Part shown: piece after piece, positions 26,365 through 35,634 of the stretch
How positions within the stretch are numbered: position 1 is the stretch's first letter
Layout: the number at the start of each line of letters is the position of its first letter
Origin: Puia sp963703355
Lineage (GTDB): Bacteria > Bacteroidota > Bacteroidia > Chitinophagales > Chitinophagaceae
NCBI GenBank assembly: GCA_963703355.1
Contig: OY969813.1
Location: forward strand, 4,030,001 to 4,094,000
Reading direction: 5' to 3'
Length of the DNA stretch: 64,000 bases
Made by a program: the position numbers and the translations under genes
The notes under the pieces: generated by a model
Told to the model about the DNA's origin: nothing
Databases searched by the model: none
The model's input: only the letters and a program-made list of their open reading frames with translations

Positions 26365-27102
26365 ATGAGAAAACAAACAACGATTGTGAAATTATTTTTG
26401 TTCATCAGTTTCACCTGCTTTCTATACTCCTGTTCATCGCACACGGAGCAACAAAATATATTGTCAGATCAGGAAAAGAAAGATGGATGGGTGTTGTTGT
26501 TCGACGGACAAACCATGAACGGCTGGCATGTTTTTAACAGGGGAAATATTCCGTCTGCCTGGTCGGTCGATAGTGGTATGCTCGTTTGCAATCCCCATGC
26601 AAAAAATGTAAAACACGGAGATCTGATTACGGATAGGGAGTTTGAGAATTTTGATCTGCAGTTTGAATGGAAAATTTCAAAGGCAGGAAACAGCGGATTG
26701 TTTATCAATGTTCAGGAACGTCCTGATTTGGGGACTACTTTTTCGACAGGTCCTGAATACCAGTTACTGGATGACCGGAATATGGATTCGGATTATGTAA
26801 AAAATTTATCACATAAAGCTGCTTCTATTTTTGGTGTGATTCCTAATACAAGCAACACGGTTCCCAAATCGGGTGAATGGAACCTTTCGAGAATTCTGCA
26901 ACAAAACGGCAAGGTAACATTCTGGTTAAATGGTGTGCAAACCGTGCAGGTTGATTTCAAAAGTGATGACTGGAAAAAACTGGTAGCTGCGAGTCCGATG
27001 GTAAAATTTCCCGAATTTGGCCTGGCGGTGAAAGGACATATTGCCGTTCAGGACTGGACAAACGGCGTGGCGTTCAGAAATTTTAAGATTAAAGAACTGT
27101 AA
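26365..27102 (+). CDS. DUF1080 lipoprotein (3-keto-disaccharide hydrolase-like)
   Basis: A 245-residue protein with a lipoprotein signal (FLFISFTCFLYSC, lipobox LYSC) and a DUF1080/PF06439 domain: GWVLLFDGQTMNGWHVF, SGMLVCNP, DLITDREFENFDLQFEWKIS, GNSGLFINVQE, GPEYQLLDD, WNLSRILQQNGKVTFWLNGVQ and FRNFKIKEL. The family has a concanavalin-like fold, and some members hydrolyse 3-keto-glycosides. It is followed after 31 bases by an azurin-like gene. Confidence 0.92.
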   Translation: MRKQTTIVKLFLFISFTCFLYSCSSHTEQQNILSDQEKKDGWVLLFDGQTMNGWHVFNRGNIPSAWSVDSGMLVCNPHAKNVKHGDLITDREFENFDLQFEWKISKAGNSGLFINVQERPDLGTTFSTGPEYQLLDDRNMDSDYVKNLSHKAASIFGVIPNTSNTVPKSGEWNLSRILQQNGKVTFWLNGVQTVQVDFKSDDWKKLVAASPMVKFPEFGLAVKGHIAVQDWTNGVAFRNFKIKEL

Positions 27103-27133
27103 GTTATCTGCGGAATTATCATTTTTTTTCCTG

Positions 27134-27661
27134 ATGAAAAGAGTTGTTGTATTATCTATTTCGGTTTTGATTTTATGGTCCTGCGGACAAAACAATTCCC
27201 CTAAGGCAAATCAAAAAGACAGCAATCAAATCGCGACCTCCACAGACACGCTGGAAATGATTCCAGGCATAGACAAAATAAATTTTTCTGATACTGTTGC
27301 AGTACAGGCAAATGAGAATATGCGATTTGATAAAGAACTTTTTAAAGTGAAGGCGGGGAAGAAAATCAAACTCATTTTAAAAAATACAGAAAAAAAATCG
27401 CCCATGTCCATGACGCATAATGTAGTCATACTGGCAAAAGGTACAGATATCGCTGATTTTGCAGACGCCGTAAAAAATGCGAAACAGGAACAGTATGTTC
27501 CTTCAACCGTAGATGCCCTCGTTATTGCACACACCAAGCTGGTTGCAGGTGGGGATACCGGGGAAGTTGATTTTATCATACCCCAAAAAGGCGTTTATGA
27601 TTTCATTTGCAGTTTCCCGGGACATTGGGGTACCATGCAGGGAAAAATCGTAGCCGAATAA
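27134..27661 (+). CDS. Azurin-like cupredoxin lipoprotein
   Basis: The ATG at 27134 (175 residues) gives a lipoprotein signal (MKRVVVLSISVLILWSCG); the frame continues upstream into the DUF1080 gene without a likely start. Type-1 copper ligands are all visible: His in SMTHNVV, then Cys, His and Met in FICSFPGHWGTMQGK, spaced as in azurin (C-x4-H-x3-M). It is a periplasm-facing electron carrier, probably anchored by lipid. Thirty-one bases separate it from the gene before, fourteen from the VOC gene, so all three may be one operon. Confidence 0.93.
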   Translation: MKRVVVLSISVLILWSCGQNNSPKANQKDSNQIATSTDTLEMIPGIDKINFSDTVAVQANENMRFDKELFKVKAGKKIKLILKNTEKKSPMSMTHNVVILAKGTDIADFADAVKNAKQEQYVPSTVDALVIAHTKLVAGGDTGEVDFIIPQKGVYDFICSFPGHWGTMQGKIVAE

Positions 27662-27675
27662 AGAAATTATTTTTT

Positions 27676-28074
27676 ATGTCTGCGATAAAAATTGAACACA
27701 TAGCGATCTGGGTTCAGAACCTTGAACTTATGAAGGATTTTTATATTCAATATTTTAATGCGCGGTCCGGATCTAAATACACTAATCCCAAAACCGGATT
27801 TGTTTCCTATTTTATTTCATTCGGAGAAAATGGTCCGCGGCTTGAGCTGATGAGCAAACCGGGAATCGAAATGTTTGAAGGGAAGCGGGGTTTGAATTTC
27901 GGTCTTGCTCATTTTGCCATTTCATTAGGCAGGAAAGAAAAAGTGGATGAACTAACAGAACGTTTTAGAAACGACAAATTCATCATCTGCAGCGAACCAA
28001 GAACTACAGGAGACGGGTACTACGAAAGCGTGGTACTGGATCCGGAAGGGAACTATCTGGAAATTACCGGGTAA
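27676..28074 (+). CDS. VOC family protein (glyoxalase/bleomycin-resistance fold)
   Basis: The ATG at 27676 gives 132 residues; it is an N-to-C match to the vicinal-oxygen-chelate fold: IKIEHIAIWVQNLELMKDFY, SYFISFGENGPRLELM, GLAHFAISLG, DGYYESVVLDPEGNYLEI. Metal ligands would be His (IEHIA), Glu (LELM), His (LAHFAI) and Glu (YLEI). The substrate cannot be told. It directly follows the azurin gene. Confidence 0.88.
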   Translation: MSAIKIEHIAIWVQNLELMKDFYIQYFNARSGSKYTNPKTGFVSYFISFGENGPRLELMSKPGIEMFEGKRGLNFGLAHFAISLGRKEKVDELTERFRNDKFIICSEPRTTGDGYYESVVLDPEGNYLEITG

Positions 28075-28287
28075 AGGGCATCCATGCCGTCCATAAAAGA
28101 AATATTTTAACAATTCATATTTGAACGGTCGCCTTACCTGCGATTCTTTGGCATTTTCTTCACATGATTTTTCAACATATTTGTATAACCGAAAAGTACG
28201 GTACACTCATTTATAAAACTCATAAATAACTCAGGAATAATAGAATTCTACCAGACGCTTTAATTTTTTTAAAACTTAAAAGTCGTT

Positions 28288-29037
28288 ATGAATGCTATTC
28301 CAAAAGTTATAGTCGGCTCACTGATTTTATTTGCCATTTCAGTCAACCAATCCAACGCTCAGTTTATTCCTTCAAAATGGGAAATTGGATTAAATCTGGG
28401 TACCTTAATTTATCAGGGAGATCTTTCCGCAGGTGATTTGGGATATACGTATAATCTGAAACCATCTGTTAGTGTTTGGGCCGCGAAGTCCATTGATGAT
28501 TATTTTTCCATTCGTTACAGTTTGTTAAGAGGAGATATAGGAGCCGATGAATCCACTTATGCATCACCGGAATGGAGAAGGCATAGAAATTTTAAATTCA
28601 ATTCATCAGTTACTGAATTCTCCACTTCATTTGTGTGGGATCTTTTTGGAAAGACTTATAGAGAAGGCATGCGAAGATTTTCTCCTTACTTCTTCGCCGG
28701 CGCCGGATTTAGCATATTGAACGTAAAGAGAGACTGGAGCCGGTTCGACACGACATATTTCAATTCAAAAACTTCGGCATCCGAAGGTCTTGCTATAGAC
28801 AGCACTCATAAAACGCCATGGATCATTCCCGTGATCCCGGTAGGGGCGGGACTGAGATATATGATTTCTGATCATTTTTTCCTGAATGCAGAAGCCTCCT
28901 ATCGCATTACCATGTCTGATGAAATTGACGGATTCAAATATTCCGGCAATCCTCAAAAAAACGACCATTATTATGGACTAACCATCGGGTTAAGTTATCG
29001 TTTTGGAAGCGACAGAACAGCCTGTCCGAAAATGTAG
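28288..29037 (+). CDS. Outer-membrane beta-barrel protein (DUF6089-like)
   Basis: A 249-residue protein: signal peptide (PKVIVGSLILFAISVNQSNAQ) and a beta-barrel pattern of alternating strands (WEIGLNLGTLIYQGDLS, SVWAAKSIDDYFSIRYSLL, FSPYFFAGAGFSIL, IPVIPVGAGLRYMI, HFFLNAEASYRITMSDEIDG, YGLTIGLSYRFG). GxxxYQGDL and the D.I(D/G) box near the end typify DUF6089 barrels. The C-terminus continues ten residues past the last aromatic strand. Outer membrane, role unknown. Confidence 0.8.
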   Translation: MNAIPKVIVGSLILFAISVNQSNAQFIPSKWEIGLNLGTLIYQGDLSAGDLGYTYNLKPSVSVWAAKSIDDYFSIRYSLLRGDIGADESTYASPEWRRHRNFKFNSSVTEFSTSFVWDLFGKTYREGMRRFSPYFFAGAGFSILNVKRDWSRFDTTYFNSKTSASEGLAIDSTHKTPWIIPVIPVGAGLRYMISDHFFLNAEASYRITMSDEIDGFKYSGNPQKNDHYYGLTIGLSYRFGSDRTACPKM

Positions 29038-29046
29038 CTTATTATT

Positions 29047-31074
29047 TCACCAAACCGATATCCGTTCACTTTTAGGTTTATACATCTTATCTCCCTCTTT
29101 CACATTAAATGCATCATACCAGGGATCGAGATTACTCACCGGACCATTCGCCCGATACAGACCAGGTGAATGAGGGTCCGTAAGTATGGAGTTCGCAGCC
29201 ATTTCGGGCAGGATATTATTTCTCCAAACCTGTGCCCAGTTTATAAAAAAGCGCTGTGCAGGTGTAAAACCGTCAATTTTTTTTCCTTCTTTGAATTGTG
29301 CTGTTTTAGTAAATGCTTCATAGGCGATCGTCAGACCACCAAGGTCGGCCAGATTTTCCCCCAGTGTTAATTTTCCATTTACGTGTAAGGTATCCAATAT
29401 GGTGAACCCATTGTATTGCGTCACCACCTGATTGGCTCTTTTATTAAAACTGGTAGCGTCGTCTTTCGTCCACCAGTCTTTCAGATTTCCATCCGCGGCA
29501 TATTTGCGGCCCTCATCATCAAATCCATGTGTCATTTCATGACCGATCACAGCAGCGATTCCTCCGTAGTTCACCGCATCATCCGCTTCGAAATCAAAAA
29601 ACGGGTATTGAAGAATACCTGCAGGGAAAACGATTTCATTATAGGAAGGATTATAATAGGCATTGATAGTTGGTGGTGTCATGCCCCATACCGTTTTATC
29701 GACGGGCTTTCCAAACTTTGAAATTCTATCATTATAATTCCATGTATCGCTGCGATGCACATTTCCGAAATAATCGTTTTTGACAATGGTTACGCCGTCG
29801 TAGTCTTTCCATTTATCGGGAAAGGCAATCTTCTTTGTAATCGATTTTAATTTTTCCAACGCCTTTGCTTTCGTTTCCGCACTCATCCAGTCGAGTTTAT
29901 TAATGCGTTCACCAAATGTTTCCATCAGATTATTCACCAGGTCCTGCATTCTTTGTTTGGCTTCCGGTTTGAAATATTTGGCCACGTAGAGTTGTCCGAC
30001 CATATCGCCCAGATCTCCGTCCAATTCATTGCTGACCCGCTCAGCGCGTGGGAGCAACTGTTTTTGTCCGGTAAGTACATGTCTGAAAGAAAAATCCTCC
30101 TGCACAAATGCATTGCTGAGATAGGGGGAAGAGCTATTAATAATTTTCCATTTCAGATATGTTTTCCAGTCGTCGACACTGACAGCACTCAGCAACAGAT
30201 CCACCGTTTTGAAAAATGCGGGATTGTTGGTGAGAATGCTGTCCGCCCCATTCACTTTAAATTTAATCAGGATATCTTTCCAGTCCATGGAAGGCGTCAT
30301 CATTGAAAAATCCTTTACGGAATATTTATTGTAGGTCTTATCAGGATCGCGCAGTTCTACACGGGTGAGTTGTGCTTTTGCCAGCGCGGTTTCAATTCGC
30401 AAAACTGCATCAGCGTGTTTGGCGGCCACTGACTCGTTTTCACCAATCAGCATAAATGCGTTACCAAGATGTTTTATGTAAGCAGTGCGAATGGTTACAC
30501 TTCGTTTATCTGATTTAATATAATAATCTCTGTCCGGCAGGGAAGTTCCACCCTGATTGAAATTAGGAATATACCGGGTCACGTTTTTGTCGTCCGGGCC
30601 TATGTTAAAATTAAACAGTGCTACGGTAGAATTATAGATTCTGTCGTACGTAATTTCATTCAAGAGTCCGGTGATTCCGGAAATGCTGTCGATACGCTGC
30701 AGGTCTGCTTTAATGGGATCATAACCCAGTTTTTCCAACGTAACCGAATCGATTCCACTCAGGTAAAAGTCGCCCACCATTTGATTGATTCTACTGACGG
30801 AGGTTGAAGCGGCTGCTTCTTCTAATATGCCCTGGATGCGATGGCTGCTTTGTTCGCGTAAAACATCAAAACTTCCCCATCGGGTTTTTGAAGCGGGAAC
30901 GGGATTGTTCTTTAGCCAGTTTCCATTTACATACAAATAAAAATTATCGCCTGGTTTCACACTCAGGTCCATATTTGCCCCATCTATAAATTTAATTTTT
31001 GCCCGGGATGGCATAAAAGCCAGCGCACATAATACGACAACAACTGGAAGCAGGTATTTCTGCATTTTTCTCAT
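29047..31074 (-). CDS. M13 family metallopeptidase (neprilysin/PepO-like)
   Basis: A 675-residue protein with a signal peptide (YLLPVVVVLCALAFMPSRA). The zinc site is complete: HEMTH at about residues 512-516 in VIGHEMTHGFDDEGR, and the third ligand Glu573 in LGENLADLGGL. NAYYNPSYNEIVFPAGILQ and the C-terminal KPKSERISVW are conserved in the family. It degrades peptides in the periplasm or at the surface. It is convergent with the barrel gene, nine bases apart. Confidence 0.95.
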   Translation of the reverse strand: MRKMQKYLLPVVVVLCALAFMPSRAKIKFIDGANMDLSVKPGDNFYLYVNGNWLKNNPVPASKTRWGSFDVLREQSSHRIQGILEEAAASTSVSRINQMVGDFYLSGIDSVTLEKLGYDPIKADLQRIDSISGITGLLNEITYDRIYNSTVALFNFNIGPDDKNVTRYIPNFNQGGTSLPDRDYYIKSDKRSVTIRTAYIKHLGNAFMLIGENESVAAKHADAVLRIETALAKAQLTRVELRDPDKTYNKYSVKDFSMMTPSMDWKDILIKFKVNGADSILTNNPAFFKTVDLLLSAVSVDDWKTYLKWKIINSSSPYLSNAFVQEDFSFRHVLTGQKQLLPRAERVSNELDGDLGDMVGQLYVAKYFKPEAKQRMQDLVNNLMETFGERINKLDWMSAETKAKALEKLKSITKKIAFPDKWKDYDGVTIVKNDYFGNVHRSDTWNYNDRISKFGKPVDKTVWGMTPPTINAYYNPSYNEIVFPAGILQYPFFDFEADDAVNYGGIAAVIGHEMTHGFDDEGRKYAADGNLKDWWTKDDATSFNKRANQVVTQYNGFTILDTLHVNGKLTLGENLADLGGLTIAYEAFTKTAQFKEGKKIDGFTPAQRFFINWAQVWRNNILPEMAANSILTDPHSPGLYRANGPVSNLDPWYDAFNVKEGDKMYKPKSERISVW

Positions 31075-31186
31075 AAAAAATTAATTATGAAATTAAGATA
31101 CAGGATTCCTTTGAAAAATCATGATATCTGTGATGACCAGTCTCCGGGAGCTAAATCTTTTTTACCTTAGATCTATAATACAAAAT

Positions 31187-32626
31187 ATGACAAACAAGAA
31201 TTCGCGTCGCCGCTTTATAAAAAATGGCATGCTTGCCGGTGCAGGATTTTATATTGTCCCACGTCATGTGTTGGGCAGAGGTTTTGTGGCGCCGAGCGAC
31301 AAACTAACGATCGCCAGTGTAGGTGTGGGGGGCAAGGGTGCCGATGATATTAAACATTTTGCTGACAGTGGTAAGGCCAACATTGCTTTTTTGTGCGACG
31401 TGGATGATGTAAGTGCGGCGGACACAAGAAAAGCTTTTCCGAATGCCAAATATTATAAAGATTACCGGGAAATGCTTTCGAAGGAATTCAAATCCATCGA
31501 TGCTGTGTCGGTGTCCACGCCCGATCATATGCATGCGGTGGCCGCGATGGCTGCGATGCAATTGAACAAACATGTATATGTTCAAAAGCCACTCACCCAT
31601 GATATTTACGAAGCGCGTATGCTCACGGAAGCTGCTCATCGCTACAAAGTGGTTACGCAGATGGGAAATCAGGGAGCATCAGGTGATGGTGTAAGGCAAT
31701 TGGTTGAATGGTTCCAGGCGGGTCTTATTGGTGATGTTACCACGGTGTATTGCTATACCGACCGGCCGATCTGGCCTCAGGGAATAGAACGCCCCGCAGC
31801 AGCATCACCGATTCCTGCAACACTTGATTATAATCTATGGCTGGGTACTGCCCCTGAGAAAAGTTATTTTGAAGGCATGCTTCCATTTAACTGGAGAGGC
31901 TGGTGGGATTACGGAACCGGTGCTCTCGGAGATATGGCCTGTCATATTATGGCTCCGGCTTTTGCGGTGCTTGGACTGGGTTATCCGGTTTCAGCCGAAT
32001 GCAGTGTGGCCACACGATATATTCAAAACTGGAACGCTGCATATTTTCCTGACAGCGGTCCGATTTCATCTCATATTACCTTGGTATTTGAAGGAAAAAA
32101 CGGGAAGCCGAACGTAGAGTTGCACTGGATGGACGGCGGTATTCAACCCACCAGGCCGGTTGAACTGGAATCCAACGAATTGATGGGCGATGGTGGCAAC
32201 GGGGCCATATTTATTGGGACAAAAGGAAAAATGATGTGTGGAACCTATGGTGTTGATCCGCAACTTCTGCCCACCCGCAAAACGAAAACTGCGAATGTTC
32301 CGAAAACGCTCGCGCGCGTTCCCAATGGAGATGAAGGGCATTACGCCGCCTGGGTGGAAGCAGCAATGGCGGGATATGGCAGTGAAAAAGCAAAAAATCT
32401 GAGTTCTAATTTCGATATCGCCGGCCCGCTGACAGAATCTGTCCTCATGGGAAACCTCGCCATCAGGAGTACGAATATCCAGGTGAAAAAAGGAAACGAT
32501 ATTGAATATCCTGGACGCCATATCAAACTGTTGTGGGATGGGCCCGCTATGAAGATTACCAATTTTGATGATGCAAATCAGTTTGTAAAAAGAACCTATC
32601 GAAACGGCTGGAGCCTGGGCGTATAA
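31187..32626 (+). CDS. Gfo/Idh/MocA family oxidoreductase, Tat-exported
   Basis: About 479 residues from the ATG at 31187, which starts a twin-arginine signal (SRRRFIKNGMLAGAGFYIV). The Rossmann domain has IASVGVGGKGADDIKHF and FLCDVDD, then SVSTPDHMHAVAAMAAMQ and KHVYVQKPLTHDIYEA with the conserved K-P dipeptide. The C-terminal half has WNLWLGTAPE-like and WRGWWDYGTGALGDMACH, the metal/substrate motif of the secreted Bacteroidota subfamily. It should oxidise or epimerise a sugar in the periplasm with tightly bound NAD(P). Fits with the nearby sugar-active genes. Confidence 0.93.
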   Translation: MTNKNSRRRFIKNGMLAGAGFYIVPRHVLGRGFVAPSDKLTIASVGVGGKGADDIKHFADSGKANIAFLCDVDDVSAADTRKAFPNAKYYKDYREMLSKEFKSIDAVSVSTPDHMHAVAAMAAMQLNKHVYVQKPLTHDIYEARMLTEAAHRYKVVTQMGNQGASGDGVRQLVEWFQAGLIGDVTTVYCYTDRPIWPQGIERPAAASPIPATLDYNLWLGTAPEKSYFEGMLPFNWRGWWDYGTGALGDMACHIMAPAFAVLGLGYPVSAECSVATRYIQNWNAAYFPDSGPISSHITLVFEGKNGKPNVELHWMDGGIQPTRPVELESNELMGDGGNGAIFIGTKGKMMCGTYGVDPQLLPTRKTKTANVPKTLARVPNGDEGHYAAWVEAAMAGYGSEKAKNLSSNFDIAGPLTESVLMGNLAIRSTNIQVKKGNDIEYPGRHIKLLWDGPAMKITNFDDANQFVKRTYRNGWSLGV

Positions 32627-32813
32627 AAAATACGCCGATTTGGCATCGTTATTTTCAAAATGGGTTGGTTTACCTGTCTGCCTGCATGGCATTGGAATAA
32701 ACGCCAGCTTTTAAATCATTAGTAATCAATCTGCTTTCTCCTGAATGCTGCCGCATGCCAGTCTGGTAGGGCATTTGCATTAGCATAGGCATAAACATTT
32801 AAATTGATCTACA

Positions 32814-33020
32814 ATGAAAAAGCTAATGAAAACATCCGGTTATTTACTGGCGACACTGACGTTGATATTGACGACTCAGTTTTCAGTATTTGCAGCTGGT
32901 GACAATACAGCCAATAGCTCATCTCTTTCCGGTATTCAGGTTATCGGTGGTTTGGCATTGTTGCTGCTGGTTATTTTTCTGCCACTGGTAAAAAGTGCAG
33001 CTAAGGAAAAAAGAATTTAA
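32814..33020 (+). CDS. Small membrane protein with signal peptide
   Basis: A 68-residue protein: signal peptide (YLLATLTLILTTQFSVFAAG), a short polar part rich in S and N, a second hydrophobic helix (GIQVIGGLALLLLVIFLPLV) and a basic C-terminus (KSAAKEKRI). No family recognised. The strong terminator following it supports an independent transcription unit. Confidence 0.65.
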   Translation: MKKLMKTSGYLLATLTLILTTQFSVFAAGDNTANSSSLSGIQVIGGLALLLLVIFLPLVKSAAKEKRI

Positions 33021-33044
33021 AAATATATTTAAGTATGCATATTC

Positions 33045-33073
33045 AAAAGACCGGGTTTCCGGTCTTTTTTTTT
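33045..33073 (+). terminator. Intrinsic terminator
   Basis: A perfect 10-bp stem (AAAAGACCGG / CCGGTCTTTT) with loop GTTT is followed by an unbroken T-run to 33073. It lies 25 bases after the stop of the small membrane protein gene. Confidence 0.9.
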
Positions 33074-33247
33074 ATTTATGGGCCGTTACACAACCATGAA
33101 TGGCCTTTGTTTGGTCGCAGCAATCTCCCTGTTGGTCGCATAGCCCGAAGATGTTTTGTGTCTGCACGATACTTTCACACAGCGATCGAAAATATTAACA
33201 GCCACAACTAAATAGTTATACATTTTTATTTGTTCTTTTGGTTTAAC

Positions 33248-33275
33248 AAGGGTTGTTTTTTCTAATTCAACCCTT
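33248..33275. repeat. Inverted repeat upstream of the YncE-like gene
   Basis: AAGGGTTG at 33248-33255 and CAACCCTT at 33268-33275 form a perfect 8-bp inverted repeat with a 12-base T-rich spacer, 83 bases before the YncE-like start. It could be an operator or a leader hairpin. Confidence 0.4.
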
Positions 33276-33357
33276 CATTTCTTTACGCAGAACTTCGGGG
33301 TCCGGTAATTGATGGATTTATAAATTCGGTGAACGGATCTGAAAAAATAAAATCTTA

Positions 33358-34458
33358 ATGGTTATGAAAAAAACAAATGGGATCACCAACAAATGGAGGA
33401 CTTTTCATTTTTTATGTATAACAATGATTTGTTTTGTTGTAACATGCGCTGCGCAGTCTGTGCCACAACGAACCCTGCTGGCGCTTTCGAAAGCAGATCA
33501 TATACTTGCCATTATAGATCCGGTTAGTTTTAAAATCCTTGCTAAGGTGCCGGTGGGAACCGATCCGCATGAAGTAATAGCTTCGGCAGATGGCAAAACA
33601 GCTTATGTTACCAACTATGGCGGAGGAAGTTTTCATGAGTTGAATGTGATTGACCTCGTAGCTCAAAAACCATTGGCTAATATTGATACAAGGCCCCTGA
33701 TCGGCCCACACGGATTAACTTTTGCTGAAGGGAAAGTCTGGTTCAGTGCTGAAGGTTCGAAATCAGTAGGCCGGTATGATCCTGCAATTAAAATGATGGA
33801 CTGGTCGATGGGCACGGGTCAGGATCGCACGCACATGATTTTCGTTACAGCAGACGGAAAAAATATTTACACCACGAATGTAAATTCGGGCACCGTAAGC
33901 ATTTTAAAAGATACGCTGATTCAACAGGGTCCGCCACCAGGACCTCCGCCAGGAGGCCAGCCAGGTCCCATACCCGGCGGACAACCAGTTCCTGGTGCAA
34001 GATCCCGATTGGATTGGATTCAAACTGTCGTTCCGGTGTCCAGAGGGTCCGAGGGATTTGACGTATCTCCGGATGGCCGCGAATTGTGGACCGCTTCCGC
34101 AGATGATGGAAATATTTTCATTATTGATATAGCCAATAAAAAACTGATAGAAACAATTGATGCAAAAGTGCAGGGTGCTAACCGGGTCAAGTTCACACCT
34201 GATGGCAAGCAGGTACTGATTTCAAGTCTGAGATCGGGCGATCTGTTTTTCTATGATGCGACAACAAGAAAGGAAATAAAAAAATTAAATATTGGGCACG
34301 GTGGTGCCGGTATACTCATGGATGATGATGGATCACGCGCATTTATTGGTTGTACACCAGACAATAGCATTGTAGTTGTAAATCTCAGGACGATGCAGGT
34401 ATCGGGACATATTGATCTCGGCGGTCCTGATGGGCTGGCATGGGCAGTAAGACCCTGA
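33358..34458 (+). CDS. Secreted YncE-like beta-propeller protein
   Basis: A 366-residue protein, starting at 33358 or the ATG at 33364, with a signal peptide (FHFLCITMICFVVTCAAQ). The mature part has seven propeller-type repeats: HILAIIDPVSFKILAKVPVG, DGKTAYVTNYGGGSFHELNVID, GKVWFSAEGSKSVGRYD, DGKNIYTTNVNSGTVSIL, DGRELWTASADDGNIFIID, DGKQVLISSLRSGDLFFYD, DGSRAFIGCTPDNSIVVVN. An insertion rich in P and G (about residues 190-217) interrupts the middle blade. Function: binding or scaffold; no active site known. Confidence 0.85.
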   Translation: MVMKKTNGITNKWRTFHFLCITMICFVVTCAAQSVPQRTLLALSKADHILAIIDPVSFKILAKVPVGTDPHEVIASADGKTAYVTNYGGGSFHELNVIDLVAQKPLANIDTRPLIGPHGLTFAEGKVWFSAEGSKSVGRYDPAIKMMDWSMGTGQDRTHMIFVTADGKNIYTTNVNSGTVSILKDTLIQQGPPPGPPPGGQPGPIPGGQPVPGARSRLDWIQTVVPVSRGSEGFDVSPDGRELWTASADDGNIFIIDIANKKLIETIDAKVQGANRVKFTPDGKQVLISSLRSGDLFFYDATTRKEIKKLNIGHGGAGILMDDDGSRAFIGCTPDNSIVVVNLRTMQVSGHIDLGGPDGLAWAVRP

Positions 34459-34471
34459 TACTTCGGTTATA

Positions 34472-35443
34472 CTAGATCGTTACTACGAGACGCTTGCCTC
34501 CCGGAATTTCCAGATTCCACAGGTCAGCGATATCTTTTAATTTCACTTCAATCGTTTCGATGATGAGTTTACCCTCTGCGGCCAGTTGAAACATTTCCGG
34601 CAATATTTCAGTAAACAGCCTGCGCACCTGTTGCCTGGACCAGCTGCCCAAACCAGAGCCTGTAATTTGCAAATCCGTACTTCGGATATTGGAAGCAGAG
34701 AGTTGGATAAGATCCCCTGTCATAGCGCCTATCGAAACGTATCTGGTTTTGTGGGTGAAAGAACCTTTACCCTTTAGCGACGCGAGGATAAGCTCTGCTG
34801 TATGTCCCCATAAATAATCTACAATCACATCGATTGGTGAACCAGCATGTACTTCTTTTAACCTGTTGAGAAGCTGTTCGTCGTTTTGATCCAGTGAAAT
34901 GATTTCATCGGCCCCGAGGTGAATTAATTCCTGAAGCGAATTTGCATTTCTTCCTGTGACGATAATTTTTTTCGCTCCATAATGTTTGGCAATCTGAACG
35001 GCCACACGTCCTGTAAATCCCGTAGATCCGTTTATGAGCACTGTTTCGCCGGGTTGCAGATCTGCTTTAAATCGCAAACCCATCGCCGAGCCGACGACTG
35101 CGTTAGGGAGTGCTGCAGCTGCTGCATCCGATATCTTCGCTGGCAATACTACCATCCTGTCTTTCTCAATCGTAGCTTTCTCTGCGAGCATACCGCTTGC
35201 TCCCATAGCATATACTCGTGTACCATCACTCAATATACAAACACCGTCACCACCGATCACGCGGCCGGCTTCTTTCGGAGCATCACTTGAATAATGTGTA
35301 CCGCTGGCTCTTCCTCTATCGAAATGTTTTATGGCTACCGCTTTCACGGATACCAATAATTCATCTTCGCTATGAACCGCGGGCTCTTCGAAGTCTGCAT
35401 ATTCCGGCAGGCTCCCTTTTTGATACATCACTGCTGCTTTCAT
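34472..35443 (-). CDS. Quinone oxidoreductase-like MDR dehydrogenase
   Basis: The ATG at 35443 gives a standard start (MKAAVMYQKG), 323 residues; the frame continues to 35488 without need. The MDR fold shows EDELLVSVKAVAIKHFDRGRASG, the nucleotide-binding VLINGSTGFTGRVAVQIAKHYGAKKIIVTGR and IDVIVDYLWG. No zinc-binding cysteines are seen, so it belongs to the zinc-free quinone-reductase branch using NADPH. Substrate unknown. Convergent with the YncE-like gene. Confidence 0.88.
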   Translation of the reverse strand: MKAAVMYQKGSLPEYADFEEPAVHSEDELLVSVKAVAIKHFDRGRASGTHYSSDAPKEAGRVIGGDGVCILSDGTRVYAMGASGMLAEKATIEKDRMVVLPAKISDAAAAALPNAVVGSAMGLRFKADLQPGETVLINGSTGFTGRVAVQIAKHYGAKKIIVTGRNANSLQELIHLGADEIISLDQNDEQLLNRLKEVHAGSPIDVIVDYLWGHTAELILASLKGKGSFTHKTRYVSIGAMTGDLIQLSASNIRSTDLQITGSGLGSWSRQQVRRLFTEILPEMFQLAAEGKLIIETIEVKLKDIADLWNLEIPGGKRLVVTI

Positions 35444-35570
35444 CTTATCTGATTTTTTATGATATAAATTGATAGCCTGACCTGACAAACGAAAAGAGTA
35501 GATTTAAATCATTCAAATATAAATCGATAACATCTATTTCATTCGGTGACTTCCAAAGGAAATTAATTTG

Positions 35571-35601
35571 TTGGGAAAATTGGTGCTGTTCAATACCTTC
35601 A
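35571..35601 (+). promoter_or_regulatory. Possible promoter of the GH3 gene
   Basis: TTG at 35571-35573 and TACCTTCA at 35594-35601 with a 20-base gap match the Bacteroidota -33/-7 pattern loosely. The ATG of the GH3 gene is 33 bases further. Confidence 0.35.
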
Positions 35602-35634
35602 TTTATCTTTTTAACAATGAAACGATAGCTGCTT

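Larger units (their letters stand above)
33021..33357. other. Intergenic region with terminator and inverted repeat
   Basis: 337 bases without a gene. It holds the terminator at 33045-33073 and an inverted repeat at 33248-33275. The remainder is AT-rich with no frame I trust. Confidence 0.6.

Noticed and set aside
28209..28245. Repeated ACTCAT/ACTCAG words upstream of the beta-barrel gene
   Set aside because: Only two or three imperfect words with unequal spacing (13 and 11 bp); not distinguishable from AT-rich chance.
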